Positions 5,456 through 6,643 of a DNA stretch of 6,643 bases are shown here, one piece after another (positions within the stretch are counted from its first letter, which is position 1; every line of letters begins with the position of its first letter). Below the pieces are notes generated by a model that was not told the origin of the DNA, ran no database searches, and saw only the letters and a list, made by a program, of their open reading frames with translations. Made by a program: the position numbers and the translations under genes. Source of the DNA: Defluviicoccus sp. (GTDB taxonomy: Bacteria > Pseudomonadota > Alphaproteobacteria > MPNO01); contig JAPPHW010000159.1 of assembly GCA_028820945.1 (NCBI GenBank), positions 1-6,643 of the forward strand, read 5' to 3'.

Positions 5456-6220
5456 ATGGCCCGCCGCAGACGGATATACGAGGGCAAGGCCAAGGTCCTT
5501 TTCGAAGGGCCGGAGCCGGGGACCCTCGTCCAGTACTTCAAGGACGACGCCAGCGCGTTCAACAACGCCAAGACGGGAACGATCACCGGCAAGGGCGTCC
5601 TGAACAACCGGATCTCCGAATACCTGATGCTCAAGCTCGCCGAGATCGGGATCCCGACCCATTTCGTGCGGCGGCTCAACATGCGCGAGCAGCTGATTCG
5701 CGAGGTCGAGATCATTCCGGTCGAGATCGTGGTGCGCAACATCGCGGCCGGCTCGATCGCCGAGCGCTTCGGCATCGCCGAGGGCACGCCGCTGCCGCGC
5801 TCCATCGTCGAGTACCACTACAAGTCCGACGAGCTCAACGACCCGCTGGTCGCCGAGGAGCATATCACCGCCTTCGGCTGGTCGACGCCGCAGGAGCTCG
5901 ACGAGATCATGCACATGTCGCTCCGGGTGAACGACTTCCTCACCGGGCTGCTGGTCACGGTCGGAATTCGGCTGGTCGACTTCAAGCTCGAATACGGGCG
6001 GCTCTGGAACAACGACGAGATGCGCATCGTGCTCGCCGACGAGATCAGCCCCGACAATTGCCGGCTGTGGGACCTCAAGACCAACGAGAAGATGGACAAG
6101 GACCGTTTCCGGCGCGATCTCGGCGGCGTCGAGGAAGCCTATCAGGAGGTCGCGCGCCGTCTCGGCATCCTGCCCGAAAGCGCCCCCGGCGACCTGAAGG
6201 GCCCGGCGGTGATGCAATAG
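5456..6220 (+). CDS. purC: Phosphoribosylaminoimidazole-succinocarboxamide synthase (SAICAR synthetase)
   Basis: The enzyme joins CAIR and aspartate using ATP to make SAICAR, the substrate PurB then splits. The protein has 254 residues, the usual bacterial length. It begins [15 protein letters not shown] (3-18, in part), the ATP-binding N-terminal hairpin. Both family signatures are present: [15 protein letters not shown] (86-100) and LVDFKLEYG (173-181). [12 protein letters not shown] (195-206) supplies conserved acidic residues of the metal and ATP site. The frame is open far upstream, but ATG 5456 gives the normal N-terminus. Its ribosome site is poor. purS follows 7 bases after the stop, so the two are co-transcribed. 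Confidence 0.98.
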   Translation: MARRRRIYEGKAKVLFEGPEPGTLVQYFKDDASAFNNAKTGTITGKGVLNNRISEYLMLKLAEIGIPTHFVRRLNMREQLIREVEIIPVEIVVRNIAAGSIAERFGIAEGTPLPRSIVEYHYKSDELNDPLVAEEHITAFGWSTPQELDEIMHMSLRVNDFLTGLLVTVGIRLVDFKLEYGRLWNNDEMRIVLADEISPDNCRLWDLKTNEKMDKDRFRRDLGGVEEAYQEVARRLGILPESAPGDLKGPAVMQ

Positions 6221-6227
6221 CGCCCCG

Positions 6228-6470
6228 GTGAGGGCGCGGATCCATATCACGCTCAAGCAAGGCGTGCTCGACCCGCAGGGGAAGGCGGTCGGCCAGGCGC
6301 TGGCGGCACTCGGCTTCGCCGGCGTGGGCGAGGTCCGCCAGGGCAAGGTGATCGACATGGAGCTCGCCGAGACCGACCCGGAGCGCGCCCGGAAGAGCCT
6401 CCGGGAGATGTGCGAGCGCCTGCTGGCCAACACGGTGATCGAGGACTACGAGATCGACCTGACGGGATGA
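6228..6470 (+). CDS. purS: Phosphoribosylformylglycinamidine synthase subunit PurS
   Basis: PurS is the small bridging subunit of the three-part FGAM synthetase (PurL small form, PurQ, PurS). As a dimer it helps pass ammonia from PurQ to PurL. The 80-residue protein has normal length. It reads RARIHITLKQGVLDPQGKAV (2-21), then VGEVRQGKVIDMEL (33-46), the two strands typical of the family. The start is GTG at 6228, 7 bases after the purC stop. No clear Shine-Dalgarno is seen, so translation may depend on ribosomes leaving purC. Its presence implies a short PurL encoded beyond the window. Confidence 0.95.
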   Translation: MRARIHITLKQGVLDPQGKAVGQALAALGFAGVGEVRQGKVIDMELAETDPERARKSLREMCERLLANTVIEDYEIDLTG

Positions 6471-6495
6471 CGCGCGCGCCCGCCGCCCTCCCCGG

Positions 6496-6540
6496 CCCCT
6501 CCCGCAAGCGTGAGGGGAGAAGGCAGAGATGAGGGGTCGG
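6496..6540 (+). repeat. Palindromic intergenic repeat, copy 1
   Basis: The unit opens with a near-perfect 22-base palindrome at 6496-6517 (arms CCCCTC and GAGGGG around CGC-AA-GCG, one unpaired position). It continues GAGAAGGCAGAGATGAGGGG. The tail matches that of a second copy beginning at 6552. It has the composition of the C/G-rich dispersed repeats that often lie between genes in high-GC proteobacteria. It lies in the otherwise short gap between purS and purQ. Confidence 0.6.
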
Positions 6541-6551
6541 CGCCGCAATCT

Positions 6552-6592
6552 CCCTCTCCCCCGCGGGGAGAGGGCTGGGGTGAGGGGGCCGG
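6552..6592 (+). repeat. Palindromic intergenic repeat, copy 2
   Basis: CCCTCTCCCC-CGC-GGGGAGAGGG (6552-6574) is a perfect stem of 10 pairs. It is followed by CTGGGGTGAGGGGGCCGG, which aligns with the tail of copy 1 in the same orientation. No T-run follows, so a repeat element is favoured over an intrinsic terminator. The folded RNA could still affect expression or stability between purS and purQ. Confidence 0.6.
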
Positions 6593-6620
6593 CCATGAAC
6601 TTGTCCGTGGGATCGGCGGC

Positions 6621-6643
6621 GTGAAAACCGCCGTCATCGTCTT
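6621..6643 (+). CDS. purQ: FGAM synthase glutaminase subunit PurQ, first codons only
   Basis: From GTG 6621 the frame reads M-K-T-A-V-I-V and then an incomplete codon (TT), before the window ends. This matches the usual PurQ start (MKxAVIVFPG). It follows purS, the expected order. The gap of 150 bases is filled largely by the two palindromic repeats. The nearby ATG at 6595 is in another frame and is not the start. The call rests on seven residues plus context. Confidence 0.75.

Noticed and set aside
6552..6574. Intrinsic terminator after purS
   Set aside because: The stem is perfect but no T-run follows on the plus strand, and a second related repeat lies beside it, so a repeat element is the better reading.

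Overview
The window is GC-rich bacterial chromosome that looks alphaproteobacterial. The main reasons are a purB / ATPase zeta inhibitor (DUF1476) / purC-purS-purQ neighbourhood and the zeta protein itself, which is characteristic of that class. The genus cannot be named from this sequence.

Region 1 (1-1951) is an accessory regulatory and transport block. A crotonase gene runs off the left edge on the minus strand; its N-terminus resembles p-hydroxycinnamoyl-CoA hydratase/lyases. It is divergent from a MarR-type regulator, whose stop overlaps the start of a Bcr/CflA-type MFS exporter. The divergent spacer holds a 7+4+7 palindrome placed over the likely -10/+1 of the crotonase promoter, which fits repression by the MarR protein with relief by an aromatic acid or acyl-CoA ligand. 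That wiring is inferred.

Region 2 (2019-6643) is a de novo purine block: purB (adenylosuccinate lyase), then purC (SAICAR synthetase), purS and the first codons of purQ, all on the plus strand. Between purB and purC lie a FitAB/VapBC-type toxin-antitoxin pair (minus), the ATPase zeta subunit (minus) and an NRDE/TANGO2-family protein (plus).

The most interesting observation concerns the toxin-antitoxin pair. Just beyond it, abutting the zeta stop codon, is a second, slightly divergent copy of the last codons of purB, in frame with its own stop. The roughly 0.8 kb TA segment therefore looks like an insertion at the 3' end of purB that left or brought a spare gene end. Without it, purB and the zeta gene would converge tail to tail with their stops overlapping in CTAG.

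Other non-coding signals are a 7+4+7 palindrome over the likely purC promoter, a palindrome in the TA promoter, and two tandem copies of a C/G-rich palindromic repeat in the purS-purQ gap. No RNA genes, CRISPR arrays or transposase genes were seen.
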